In this document: positions 1 to 12,530 of the stretch, in pieces | Layout: each line of letters begins with the position of its first letter | Position numbering within the stretch: the stretch's first letter is position 1 | Assembly (NCBI GenBank): GCA_963082975.1 | Contig: OY720349.1 | Coordinates: 64,974,501 to 65,038,500, forward strand | From: Labia minor | Taxonomy: Eukaryota > Arthropoda > Insecta > Dermaptera > Spongiphoridae | Direction: 5' to 3' | Length of the DNA: 64,000 nucleotides | Program-made: the position numbers and the translations under genes | The notes under the pieces: model-generated | Told to the model about the DNA's origin: nothing | Database searches by the model: none | What the model saw: only the letters and a program-made list of their open reading frames with translations

Positions 1-620
1 CCCATGCACAGCTGACATCCGTCCTGCTTAGACAATTCCAAAGAACAAAACCCTCCATTGAATGTATAACCGCACTCGGAATGTCATATCATACTTTCCG
101 ATTTGACCTCAGACTATAAATCTTGCTCAATTTTTTTTCCACTCTACTCTTTAATTCTCTTTTGCTTTCGTTTTAGGGCGGCTAATGAAGATTTTAATTA
201 AATATGAAGTTGTAGACTCTCTTTCATGCCCGCTCTCGTCTTACCACCAGAGAGAGGACTCGTTTTTTTTTTTCATCCATTCCATCTCTTTTCTACCAAT
301 TGCCATCGCTTGGTAGGCTTTAATAAGAAGCACACTTTTGCCTGTGCATGTGAAACTGTGCCTTCGTTGTGTTGGTTGTCGTCGGCGTCTGTTAACGCGC
401 GGGTTTGTCCCATTAGCGCGCTCGATGACCCTCGACCAGAGGAGATCAAAGCTGCCGACGACAACATGCCAACACTGCACATGCTGCTGGGAGAGGACAG
501 GCCTCAATCTCACTCTCAGATGGCCAACCCGCCAAACGAATCAATCCAATTCTGCCGCCGAGGCAGCTACCTGGCTGGCATGCATGCAAATCGAAATAAA
601 AATTTCATTTTTAACAATTA
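1..620. other. Mixed-composition island, no gene recognised
   Basis: This stretch is much richer in G+C than its surroundings, mainly at 340-590, where GCGCG and GTCGTCGGCG-type runs and a GCATGCATGC palindrome occur. Overlapping open frames exist on both strands (226-621 and 338-685 plus; 241-513 minus), but none has a recognisable domain, signal peptide or convincing splice context. Several frames being open at once is what a GC-richer patch gives by chance. It may be a regulatory block, a non-coding exon or part of a gene extending left of the window; I cannot decide. Confidence 0.35.
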
Positions 621-1964
621 ATCTTGTTTTTTTTTTTAGAACAATGTCGCAAACATTGTACAATTCTAATCAGGAATACATATAGAGATATGTGCAAAAA
701 GTTATTTACCAGAATTTAATTTTTACACAAAATTAAATAATTTTCTTTAAAGAAAGAATTTTTTATATGTTAAAATAAATTTTGTCAAATGATTTTTAAT
801 AACAGTATGAATTAATAAAACAAAATTCTTCTTAAAACGGTATCATCCGGAAGAAATTTGACTTTGTTTGAACATAAATGAATTGAAAAGTTGAATCTTG
901 ACACATTTTATTTGAATATATCTTGTGAAAAATATGTATATAAAAATTGATTTTTTAAATAAAATTTAAACACTCCATAGAAGAAAAATTAAAAATGATG
1001 GTAACAAATGAAAACAAATTTGAAAATTATCTTTTCAATAAATGGTTTGAAAAATACTTCAAGAAAACAAGTTGTTTAGAAAAAGTATCTCATAGCATTG
1101 AAATTTTTTTGGGAATCAGAAAAACAAGAATATTAATTTGCAACTTATTATTTGTGCCTTTTTACGGTGATATTGTCATTTGAAAGAACAAGAAACGAGG
1201 GTTGCAGTTGATTTTATACTTTAATTTGAGAAGTTGTGAGTGTGTAAGGAAAAGAATCCCATCAATTATTTTAAGAAGTGCAAAAAATTATTTGTATTTA
1301 GAATACGTGTTGAATTAATTTTTAAACTAATCAAACCATATCAAATGTAATTTTTTTACTGCGTGACCTGGCTGTATTGAATGCACACGGTTACTACAAG
1401 GGAGTTTTAAGGAGTGGGGGGTGGCTCCAAAAAAGTAGGGAGAAATTCTTGTTAGCCATATTGTGTGGGGCAAAACATTGAATTTTACATAAAAGATTAT
1501 TCCAATTTTCTCGTATGTTAGAAAGTTTATCTTAGTTATTTCTTCTTTATTTTATAGTTTAGTTAATATATTTAATAATTACAAATATTTTTTAATAATT
1601 TAATTTGTTTTTAATAGTTTTTTATTAGATTTTAAATTAACTCATTTTCAAGGGTATTAGTAATAATCACATTTTTTCTCATACATTATATGTAGTATCA
1701 AACCTTACCTAAAAATCCGGGTTTTTAGGATGGTATATTAATAGCTGGTCATTATTTGTTTTTGTTTTTTCAATAAATGTTTTGTCCTTTCCATAAAATC
1801 TAAAATACATATATAAATATATTTTTTGTTTATATTTTATTTTTTGTAATCATTTTTCCATTAAACTAATGATAATTTCTTTTTTTAATTGACTAATTAG
1901 GAAGAGAATGAATGAACATTTTAAAAATTTAATTTCTGAGGTTTTGAATAGATTTTTATATAAT

Positions 1965-2195
1965 TTATATAGCCTAGGTTCAAATATATATATATGCATT
2001 TTGTGATGCCATTTCATTGTAATGGGTTCAGCCGATTTTGAGTCATCACAATTTTTCTGATATACATACATACATACATTCAGACAGACATTAAAAATTT
2101 TAGTCTCTTTTGTATTCTAGAAATGATTAAACGTGAAGATATGCAAAAATTTTTAAATTCTGAGCAATGTGCAGATAAAGACCTTTTTTGAACAT
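1965..2195 (-). repeat. Dispersed repeat, AAATTCTGAGCAATGTGC family
   Basis: Read on the minus strand this segment matches 28,590-28,860. Both carry GACATTGCTCAGAATTT or its close variant, a GTCTGTCTG-type run, and a block resembling GGCTGAACCGATTTCGATG. Such a block is common in the non-coding ends of arthropod transposons. A further end of the same family lies near 16,550. The element class is unknown. Confidence 0.6.
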
Positions 2196-2721
2196 ATTTA
2201 GAATATCCTTTTATTTCTATACATTCAAATAAAATTGAAATTAGTTTTGCAATCGATTCAATATGTTTTTGAATTGGATTGGTTGAGGTTGTAGGTTGGT
2301 GATATTTTTGGTACAGAGAAGAGCGCCGGAAGCTGCGTGCATCTAACCAACCGGAACGCCGCCGGAAAACTGTCAAGGGATGGATGCCTTTCTTTCTTTC
2401 TTTCTCCCTCAAAGACTTCGAATATTTCAATCTCTGCTGTAAAAAAATCAATTCAAAATATGAAATGTTCATTTAACTTGAAAGAAAAAAAGTATACATA
2501 TAATGTCATTTTTTCATCTTTTTTTTTATTCTCATCTAAAGTAAAAATAAAAAAGAAATTAACTCCCAGTAATTAATTTTAATCAAGCAAATATAAATTT
2601 AAAGATAAATAAACATTTTAAGATAATTTACACACTACACCTAAATATTTATTCTTGTTAAAAATTAAATTTTTTCTTTATGGAAATTTCACATTTTGTT
2701 TCTTTGATGAATGAGAAAAAA

Positions 2722-3110
2722 TCTGGAGTGTCTCCAATCGACTATCTCGCAAATTTGAATTGGATTAATTAACATATATTATATTTAAATTAAATTTAGT
2801 TAATTATAAATTATAAATTAAGTTTAATTGAATTGGATTAATTAATTAACATATATTAAATTTAAATTTATAAAATCTTTACCTTCATTTTTAAGTCAAA
2901 ATTTAAAAAAATTAATTCTTTGTTGATAACACCATGTCACGTACTGGCGCGTGATAGTCAACGTGTTAACAAATTTATAAAAATTAATTCCGGTACTTTC
3001 AGTGATTTTTCTCAACCTTTGTGAAAATGACTCAGGGACCTTTAAAACGTATAGAAACATCAAAATCTCGACATCGAAAATTTTCGTGATCAAAATACTA
3101 TATTATGAGA
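2722..3110 (+). repeat. Dispersed repeat, GGAGTGTCTCC family (copy 1)
   Basis: It opens with TCTGGAGTGTCTCCA and CGACTATCTCGCAAATTTG, passes through an AT-rich core and a TCACGTACTGGCGCGTG block, and closes with CATCAAAATCTCGACATCG and GAAAATTTTCGTGATC. The same order of blocks occurs at 22,411-23,015 and 40,468-41,040, and an inverted partial copy is at 13,480-13,585. It has no coding capacity. Repeated order at several loci supports a mobile non-autonomous element; its class is not clear. Confidence 0.7.
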
Positions 3111-4724
3111 GATAGGTATAGATATTATCTCAATATATTTTTAATAAATTCAAGATTAATTGACATAATATGTGTAAATGTATTGTCAATTCACAAGATG
3201 GTTTTTACTTAGATCAAAGCGTTAATCTAAGGAGTGTCAAAGGTGACAACCATTACTTGTGGTTTTACTGTTCATATGAAATTAAATTATATTATTTATT
3301 TTGTTTTACAATTTTTATAATTTTTACTTTCTAATTTTTCTAATTAATAATTTTTTTTTATATTTAATTATTTGGTATATTTAAATTTATTTTATTTAAA
3401 ATAGATATCTAACGATATCAAAGGAAAGAGTTAGTACATTTTATTTTTATTTTTTTAATTATAATTAAATCGTTATTTTTTTACGAATAAAAATAATTAT
3501 TTATTTTTGTATTAAAATTATAATTATAAAAAAAAATATAATTTTATTATATATTATTTTCAAATGGATGTCTTAAATGAAAATAATGTGAAAGCATCGC
3601 ACTAGTTTTACATTTATTACAAACTATAATGATAAATTTTTATTTTAATTTGATAATTCCTATATTATAAAAATATCCTATGAAGTTGTTTTAAAAATTA
3701 TTCTACCTCTTTTTTTTCATTTATTTAATTAGGAAAAATTTCCAATCATATTTTTATTATATTATAAATATATTAAATAATATAATGATGATACTTTTGG
3801 CGAATTTTGTAAATACATGCACGATTGAAGGTTTATTGTAAATAATATGTAATATCGAATAAGAGAGATGGAACCGACATGTTTTGATAGAAAAGAGGAT
3901 GTTAATTTGTGTCGAGTCAATTAAAAAAGATTCCCGATTCAACGCGCAACGACTTCCATCGATAAGCATCTTGACATGTGAGTTGAAGGATCAATGAGGA
4001 TTTCTATTTGAGTTTAAAACAACCAGATGTTCGAATTCAAAGAATGAGATAGAAACGGAGAGAAAGAGGAGAGCAATTTTATTAATGACATGAGAATATC
4101 TTTTTACTAAAAAGTGGGTGGATTGATTTTATTTTTGGAACAAAATCCTATCGATTTTATAGAAACAGGTGCACACATTTCTATTGATTAAATCTGAAAA
4201 TTAATATTTTTCTTCATTTTGAAAAATCAGTTTTATTTTTTTATTTATTTTAAATTTCCGGAAAAAAGTATCAGTGATGGTGAATTCTTGAATGAGCCAA
4301 TAAATTTTTTTGAAATTATCAAATTTATTTTACATCATTTACACATATGAAGGTGAAGGTGAATGCCTCTTCACATCTTTATTCCTCATATAATGAAGTG
4401 CTTTGCGGGGGTTTTAAAAAAATGATTTAAATAATTGAAAATCATTTGTTAAAATTCTTCCTTTTTATAATATTACAATAGTGTACTAATACAAAGAGTG
4501 ATTTCATTATAAAATTTTTAAATAAATAAAATTTATGTGATTATAAAATACAAATTGTCAAAAAAAGATCTTTGAATAAAATTAAGCTTATTGATTTAAT
4601 AGAATTAATAGAATTAAACTTATTGATTCGATTTAAGATGTATTCTAAAACACTACTAATTTTAAAAATTAATATTTGTTTATTTTATTTTATTTGAATA
4701 TGTATTTTATTTGAAATAATTTGC

Positions 4725-4895
4725 AGTAGAGCGCTCACCTGTGCCCTCCCCGCTCGCCCCTCTCCAAGCCCCTCCGCCGCCTGGAGTGACCTCCGCCTGC
4801 CGTCAGGCCGAGTTGAACGCATTTAGTTCCCCTTCCTTGCAGAGTGCAAGACCCTTAGCGGCCTCTCCACTGAAATCATCCCTTAATCAGTCGCT
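4725..4895. other. GC-rich block with shared CCCTTAATCA motif
   Basis: An abrupt C/G-rich island (CCTCCCCGCTCGCCCC, CTCCGCCGCCTGG) in otherwise about 80% AT DNA. It ends in ATCATCCCTTAATCAGTCG at 4,875-4,893, which recurs as ATCAACCCTTAATCACTCG at 8,720-8,738, the end of the next GC-rich block. No open reading frame of note. It could be a regulatory element or a non-coding exon. Confidence 0.4.
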
Positions 4896-7690
4896 AATCA
4901 AGAATTAATTGTAATTTTATTATTTATTTTTATTAATTAAAAGGAAGATTAGTGAACTTTAAAAAAAAAAAAAATATTTCAATAAAAATTAAATTTTATA
5001 AAGTGCATTTTTATAATTTTTTATTCATATACCCATATAAATTTATAAATTTTTCATTAAATCTTTGAAATGTAATTAATCTTAAATATTCTATCAGATC
5101 TCATTAATTAAATTTTATTCAAAGTTTATTAAAATTATTTAAAAATTAAAAAATAATATACAAAATTTTATTTTTCTTTAAATATATTTATTGAAATATT
5201 TTTTAAATTTCAATATATATATATATTAATCCTATTAAAACTTATTTATTTAAAAAATAGCAAGATGTGCTGATTATTTTCAAAATTCATATAATATAAT
5301 TATAAATCAAAAAAATATAAATTTCTTATATTCATATAATAATAAATATAATATTTAAATATTCTATATATTCTTTCTAATCTCATTATCGCTCATTACC
5401 GTTCCTTTCAAATCTCATTTGAATATTGTTTTGTCAATTTCATATTATTATAACACTTTTGAAAAATGAATGATATTTCTATTACCTACTCGTATATATC
5501 AATGAAACAGAATAAAATTTTCGTGAAATTAATAATATAATCATAATTAGTTTTCTGATGTTTTCTAAGATATTTTTATTATATGTCTATTAAATGCGTA
5601 TTATAACTAACTTATTATAATCATGGTTCTATATAAATAGGATGTAAAATAATTTTAGTATTTTAATATTACAGAAAAAAGATAATATTTTTAAAAATCT
5701 ATACACTTTTTTAATCCTATTAATATTATATATTTATTTCCTGTATATAATATAAATATCTAATATCTAATCTTATTTTTTTCTTTATCGAGGCGAGATT
5801 GATGGACATCAATTCAAGTTTACGAGCTGTTCTTCGAGTTTAATCTGCGAGAAATATCAACCCTTTATTAACTCCGAGGTCAGTATTTATTTTTAATTTT
5901 ATTTTTAATTCAATTTAAATTTATTTATATATTGATTCTAAACTAATAAGTTATTTTTCTTCTTCTATTTCATGTTTCCATCTTCGTTCCTGCTACTGAA
6001 TGTTGATTGGAATTCTTGATTATCTTCTCCATCCTTAATGACAATGAAATGATTGAAATACAGCTCTCCAAATGTAAGTAATAATCGTTATTTATTTAGC
6101 ATGGCGTACTTTAAAATAGAAAATGTAAATATAATATTTAAAGTAAAGTTTAATATAATATAGAAAGTAGAATTAAATTACAATGATTTTTTGCTTTTGA
6201 TAATATTCATTAGGAGATTATAGAAAAATATATTAAATTATATGACAGAATTTAGTGAGATTAGGGAATTTCAGAGTACATCTTTCAAGAAGAAGCATAG
6301 ATAAAGGAGGCAGAAGAGACAAAGGTATTTTTAGAATTAGTAGGTTTCGATGCGTTATACTGGGAGGGTGGCTATTTTTTGATATATATATATATATATA
6401 TAGTTGTTAGGAATTTTCAGGTGGTTGCCTCCTACATCCATGCGTGTTCTCATCCTACTAATTCATAGATTAGATTAGAATTAATAAATAAATGAAATGT
6501 GGGTGGCTAAAACAAATGCCATGCTATTATTTAAGGGATGGATTGCATGAATTGCATGTCAGGTCTGAATTGTGCCATTTTGTATTACTGAGAGTGTATT
6601 TGAGGTGGATTGGATGAACGGGAATTCGGGAAGGTAATTCAGCAAAGTTCCGAAATGGGATTAGCCTGAACAGGAACAAATTGTTGGTTACCTTTTGAGC
6701 GCAGGGCTTTTTCGATTAGCATGGGCCTTCCATGCCTATTGATGGAGGCTATGCACTCCCTTACTAGGTAGGTTTTATTTCAGGTTGCCCCGAATGTCGC
6801 GATTTCATTTCGAAATCCAAAAAATCAAAGGCACTCTCAGCTGATCCAAAGAGGCTACAGACCAAACGCCTTATTTTTTTAATCTTTTTTTTAAGGCAAA
6901 CTTTCTTTATTATTACTTTTTCTAAATTTCGGAAGGCGAGGCTTGGAAGGGCTAATATATGGGGAAAGGAGGAGGCCCTTTTAAATATTCAATTGTTTTT
7001 TTTTAATTTAATTAATAATAAAAAAATAATTGAATATCGCGATTATTTTCTTTAACTTTTTATTTTCATTTTGAAATATAGGTACAATTTCATAATTTAA
7101 ACTTTGATATATTTTAAATATTTTACTATCTAGGTAGAATTAATTATTATTATAATTTCTCAATTTAAAATTAAAATGCAAACATCACAATAAAAAAATC
7201 ATATATATTGTAAAAATATAATTCTTTTTCATTATTATTTCTTCTTAACTTACCAAATATAAAAATATTTTATTTTTTTTTAATATCGTAATCGAATATA
7301 TCTATACTCAATAATAATTTAATATTAATAAATTATCAAATTTTTTTCTTATCATTGTACTGATAAATCATATTTGGAAAGAAATAAAATATATATATAG
7401 TTAAGCTTTTTTAAAAAATTAACTTAATGTATAATTTTTGTTAATTATAAACATGTGGCACAACTTATTTTAAATAAATAAATAAAATTAGATCTCCTAA
7501 AAATTTTTTTAATTTTGATAGATCAAATATTCTTATTCTTTAGCTGACTTACAAATCCCATACGATTATTTTGCTTATTCTTATGTGTATTCTGTCCCAG
7601 TATCCCCGCAAAAATTCTCCGGGAGATAAAAATGCCTCGGTTTACATAAATAATAATATCATCCGTGAATAAACCCAATATTCTTCAATT
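4896..7690. other. AT-rich stretch with exon-like and mixed-composition patches
   Basis: Mostly AT-rich filler. Two patches stand out. At 5,790-5,877 a less AT-rich segment ends in GAG followed by a donor-like GTCAGT and contains a third, looser copy of the ATCAACCCTTTATTAACTCCG motif (5,856-5,876); it codes for nothing obvious. At 6,540-6,870 there is a 330-bp patch of ordinary composition with no long open frame, containing the near-palindrome GATTTCATTTCGAAATC. A (TA)n run lies at 6,381-6,401. Confidence 0.45.
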
Positions 7691-8056
7691 TTTACCGACC
7701 GACGATAGTAAGGGATGTATTGTTTTCACACCAAATTTCACATGTGGAGATTTTTACATATCTCCACGAATCATGCATCTTGTATTGGTTTTATCCCCGG
7801 GAAAAAATATCTTCATTAGTTTTTTCTTAATTTTAAATTATATGACGTCACTCAGCCTTTCAAGACGTCACAGCCAGCTACTACTTATATATTATAAATA
7901 TAATAAAATTAAAAATATTTATGTTATATGCCTATCTGTTTTTTATTGAATTAATAGATACATTTAAATTATTTGAAATTCTTCCTGTAGCTGGAAATTA
8001 ATTTACTTCAAACCGTCGGTCGGTTTGGCCCTGGTCACAGGTCAACTTATTTTTTA
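7691..8056 (+). repeat. Helentron-like repeat, short form
   Basis: It begins TTTACCGACCGACGATAGTA and ends with CCGTCGGTCGG, then a hairpin resembling GACCTGGCCACAGGTC (here degraded) and AACTTATTTT. The CCGACCGACG near the start is the inverted complement of CGTCGGTCGG near the end, that is, a subterminal inverted repeat followed by a terminal hairpin. That layout is typical of Helentron-associated elements such as DINE-1. This copy lacks the GTCCGTCTGTCC tandem core found in the long forms. Confidence 0.65.
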
Positions 8057-8577
8057 GATATGATTAATTATAAGGAAATCGTGCTGTGTGTAGAGAAATT
8101 ATTTTCTACTTTTTAGTGCATTTAAATAAAAGCTGTTTTTAAAAAGTTTTTTTATATTTTTTTAATTTTAATTATTATTAATATTCTTAAAGGATGATTT
8201 ATCTATTTTCATCTATTTTGTAAATATTCTGTTTAGAAAAATCAAAAAAAAAAATTTAATAAAGAATAAATAAATTTTAATTTAGTAAAAAAATATTTTT
8301 TCTGAAATTAAAATTAATTATATAAAATGTATATATATAAATCAGATTGATTTTTTTATTATCACATGTCAGTGTGATGTTATAATATCCAATTTATTAA
8401 TAGTTAATAGATAAAGATGAAGTTTTTAAATATTTGGAACAAAATAGTTTTTAAAAATGAGCAAAAAAAAAATTTTAATATGTGTAAAACGTACCTTAAA
8501 ATTCAATTAAAAGATTAAAATCAAATTTAATAAATAATTATAATTATTTTATGAATTGGCAAATAATTCTGTTTTTG
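8057..8577. other. AT-rich spacer, nothing recognised
   Basis: A low-complexity AT-rich spacer between the Helentron-like repeat and the GC-rich block. I see no gene, RNA or repeat in it beyond homopolymer and TA runs. Confidence 0.6.
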
Positions 8578-8740
8578 AATGCGCGCGCACCCTTCCTCTA
8601 CCCCGAACCCCCTTCGCTTTCCTACTCCTTCGGCCGGCCTCAGTAGGCAAGTGAGCACTCACACATACTCACACACTCACAGTGCAGTGCATTCATACGC
8701 AGAGCTGATTTCGGCTAAAATCAACCCTTAATCACTCGAT
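8578..8740. other. GC-rich block, partner of the 4.7-kb block
   Basis: It opens with GCGCGCGC and contains CCGAACCCCCTTCG, CGGCCGGCC and an ACTCACAC repeat. It closes with ATCAACCCTTAATCACTCG (8,720-8,738), nearly the same as the close of the 4,725-4,895 block. The two blocks otherwise differ. No reading frame of note; regulatory or non-coding transcript sequence is possible. Confidence 0.4.
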
Positions 8741-9169
8741 AATAAAAATATATATTGAAAATTAATTTATTTTTATTAACTACCCAGAAATTATTATTGA
8801 TCGTTAGGAAAAAAAAAATTAAATCATACTTATATGATATTAAATATAATATTTATAATGATTCGATAATAATTTTAATAACTTATAATTAAATGCTTAT
8901 TGATACAAGATACAATCAATTTAATTGTATCAAAATTTCACATTTTATAAATTCAATAAAATTAAAAAAAAAATCCAAAAATTATTATTATATAAATTAT
9001 ATATTTAATTTAATTTCCCTTCAATATATAATAAATTTTTAATTAATTTCCTATTATACAAAAACTAACTATATTAAAAAGACCTAAAAATAATTTATAT
9101 TTTATTAATTTTAAAAATATTTTTAGTAATCTTTCAAATATAACTTATTTAAATACATATTTATCTCCC

Positions 9170-9484
9170 CTTTTTACCTACCGACGATAGTATGGCAGGT
9201 ATTGTTTTCACACATACAAAAGTATTGGTTTTATTCTCGGGAAAAATTATCTTCATTAGTTTTTTTCTTAATTTTAAATTATATGACGTCATCCAGTCAT
9301 TCATGACGTCACAGCCTGGTCTTACATATATATATATATATTATAAATAAAATAAAATTAAAAATATCTGTTTTTTTTATTACATTAATATATTAAAATT
9401 ATTTGAAATTGTTTCTGTAGCTGGAAATTAATTTACTACAAAACGTCGATCGGTTCGGACCTGGCCACAGGTCAACTTATTTTA
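9170..9484 (+). repeat. Helentron-like repeat, short degraded form
   Basis: The start (TTTTTACCTACCGACGATAG), the twin TGACGTCA region, the TAGCTGGAAATTAATTTACT block and the terminal hairpin GACCTGGCCACAGGTC followed by AACTTATTTT are all present in the family order. It is shorter than the 7,691 copy: the CACCAAATTTCACATGTGG block has been lost. Confidence 0.65.
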
Positions 9485-12084
9485 AATGATTGCTTATTTG
9501 GATATTTCTATGAATATTCAATATTTTTATAAATCCATGACCATCATTGTACATTAATCTTATAATTAAGTATATAAATTTTGTTTATACATGTCATTAA
9601 TGATTGTTCAAAATTAATTTATTCTTGTGCATAAAATCCTCAATATGGTAAGTGATCCTCCACACTGCCTAATAAATGTCTTCATCCGTTTGGTACACCT
9701 TCTAGTAATTTCCAAAATTAAAAGAAACAATAATTATTTAAATTTTTAAATAATCATCAAATATCATTTGAAATCATTTTTTATTCTAAAAGATTTTTTA
9801 AATAGAAGATCGAGTCAAAAATTGATACTATGAACTAATTTCAAACTAATCGGCCTAACCAAGCCTGGCATGAAAAATTCTATAGTTATATTTCAATTCT
9901 CCAGGACATCAAACGAATATAAAAAATTATAAATTCTAAGGAATATTCAGACAAATTTAAACAAATCACTGTTCGATTGTTTAAGATGTTTATTTTATGT
10001 TGGATTTGAAAAATAGATGATTAATAATCTTCTCCGTTGATGAGATAGAATCATTGTAATATTGTAATATTATTAAATATAATTTGTATCATTAATATTT
10101 AAAATCGGTCTAATCTTATACATGTGGTCTATCTAAAAAATTAATTGTATAATTACTTTTAATTATCAATTATCTTTAAGCCTGTATGCCTTGTTTGGTT
10201 ATGTTGATCGATTATGCACTTCGCTTATACCCAACAAAAAATAATTTATAAAACAGCTTATTTAATCAATGTTGGTATTTTACTTACAAACGAAAAGGTT
10301 CAAGTTATCAAATTACATGGTAGCATATTATAAAAAAAAAATATAAAAAATAAACATGTAAAAATTATATTTTAATATATTAACTTGTCTCACCCCCTTC
10401 CCAATCTATATATTTATATACTTACCTATATAATTATGTAGGTATTTATTGTTTTCAATCAAATTAGTTAATAATTTTCCTAATATGTGAGTTCATTTAT
10501 ATAAAAATTATAAACTTTTTTGAATAAAAATGTATGCTTTTCAATAAATATTAATAAAATATGAAGACATTTATTTGTAATATATTTTACTAATTAAAAA
10601 TTGATAATATATATATAAATAAATAATCAATAAATAAATAATCAAATTTATATATACGATATTTTAAGTGTAATTAAGTAATTTTAATATTATAAAGGAA
10701 TAATTGATTGATGATAAATTAAATAATAAATACTAAAAATTATTTAATTAAAATTTAAAAACTTGAAAACCAAGTTTTTTTTATAAAAATCAAAGTTTAT
10801 TATATATTTCTTTAAAAAAATATTTATAATTAAAAATTTTTAATCATTATATTTTATTGATATAATATACATATGTTAAACAAAGTAAGTAGATACTATC
10901 ATTTTGGTTATATAAATTTTCTATGCTTCTTTTAATAAATTATATATATATCTATATATCTCTATAAACATAAATTCTAATACTAATATGTTGTAATTGC
11001 AAAAGAAAAAACGCAAAAACAAATTGGGCTAATTATGATAATGTAATTGATTAGATTAAATATTATTTTTTTTTTTGTAAATATTCATATTTGTTAATAC
11101 AATTAAAAATATTATCCAAGAATGTTGTTGGAATTATAACCTTTTCCTTTAGCATTTATCTTATCAATTTTATTTGATTGACATTTGTCGGCCAATTTAA
11201 ATCAACATCATGTCTGAAAAATAAAAAAAAAAAAAAAAAAAATAAAAAAAAAGAAACGGACCAGTGGGGAAAAATATTCCATTATGCAACAACATTTTCT
11301 AAGAAAAATTCTATTAAAAATTAATTTTCTTTAATATTCTATTTACTTTAACAGAAAAAGGTAAAAATCGGCCTCTTGTATAATTATTTTATCTATTTTG
11401 GAATTGATTTTTGATTTCAAGGTTTATAAAAAAAAGGGATTTGAAAGAGAACGTTCTTTTGATAATGAATTTGTTTAAAAATTTTTTTAAGAAATTTAAA
11501 ATATAAGATATATTTTTTTGAAATTGAATCAGATTTTGTGTGAGGGTTAAAAACTTATTTTTTCTTTAATAACACAACTTTTTTTTGTTTTACAAAAAAA
11601 TAATCTACTAAATAAATTCAAGTTTATAGTACAATTATTATTATAATTATTGATACTATTAAACATATTATCAAAACATTTAACTATTTCTTAAAAATTA
11701 AATTTAATTAAAAATAATTTATTTTTTAATTATATTTCATGATAAATAATTACTGACAAAATAAAAAAAAAATGAAATTTAAATTAAATCTCAACAGGAA
11801 TGAAAAAAAAAAAACAAAACATTATAATAAATTATTTCATTTATTTTTTTAAATGAGGAATTTCTATTAAAATTAATGATTAAAAATTTTTCATCTGGCG
11901 AGAAATGAAAATAAAAGAAAGATAAAAAATAATTCGACAACAACGACCACGATTTCTTTTTAAAATAGCCAAGTTAATTTCTTAAGAGTAAAGAAAGATT
12001 ATTCTTAGCTATATACCTATATGTATATCCAAACCACAAGCTATCTATAAATTCACTCAACCTTTTTATAAAAGATTCCCCACT
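9485..12084. other. AT-rich intergenic stretch
   Basis: Extreme AT content with many A and T homopolymers, including an A-rich tract at 11,220-11,252. No open frame of useful length and no recognised repeat. Confidence 0.6.
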
Positions 12085-12530
12085 TTCCTCTCTTCACCGC
12101 CACCCTCGATCAAAAGCAATTATTCTTGTGTGCTACTTTTGCATGTGTCACTTGGCAGGGCACACACAAAATAGTCGGATTGTATATTCATAGATTTGCC
12201 GTTAGGGATTTATAGATCCACGTCGTTGTCGTTGACGTCGTCAAGTGACAAGTGGCCTGCCTGCCTGCCTGCCTGCCTCTTTGACTACGAGAATTCATTT
12301 CCTTTTAGTAAAAGCATTCAAAATGTGGAGACGAACAAATTTTCTCCCCGCGTAATGCGCGACTAATGGCTTGTCAAAGGTCGTGGCGAGTATTAATGCT
12401 CTTGATGACGATCCCGAATTGGTTCCAATTAGCTTGCTAACTTGTTACCACTGTCAATGATTTATCGAGAGATTAATTCCTATACTAATGCGATTAGCTC
12501 TTACTAATCTACATGTATTGCACATTAGCA
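12085..12530. promoter_or_regulatory. Candidate enhancer-like island with TAAT cluster
   Basis: About 450 bp of ordinary base composition in AT-rich surroundings. It holds GTCGTTGTCGTTGACGTCGTC, a perfect CCTG/GCCT tandem run (12,255-12,279) and, from 12,350 to 12,530, at least nine TAAT/ATTA homeodomain-type cores set in GC-containing context (such as CTAATGGC, CAATTAGC, CTAATGCG, GATTAGC). No coding frame crosses it. A cis-regulatory module is my inference; the motif cluster is what I see. Confidence 0.35.

Larger units (their letters stand above)
641..4720. other. AT-rich intergenic stretch with two repeat copies
   Basis: Very AT-rich DNA with no supportable gene. The short open frames here have no recognisable motifs. 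It contains one copy of the CAGACAGA/AAATTCTGAGCAATG repeat (1,965-2,195) and one copy of the GGAGTGTCTCC family (2,722-3,110), listed separately. A short GC-richer patch at 2,310-2,400 includes a pyrimidine run (TTTC)n. Confidence 0.6.

Noticed and set aside
226-685. Overlapping open frames of 69-131 codons on both strands at the left edge
   Set aside because: Three or more frames are open at once in a GC-richer patch, the products lack any domain or consistent codon pattern, and no splice-linked exons were found.
7691-9484. Helentron-like repeats as LTRs of one retrotransposon flanking 8.1-9.1 kb
   Set aside because: The two copies differ in length and internal blocks, lack TG..CA ends and enclose no gag-pol sequence.
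12255-12279. (CCTG)n tandem run as a CRISPR-like or satellite array
   Set aside because: It is a short perfect tetranucleotide microsatellite, with no spacers or larger repeat unit.
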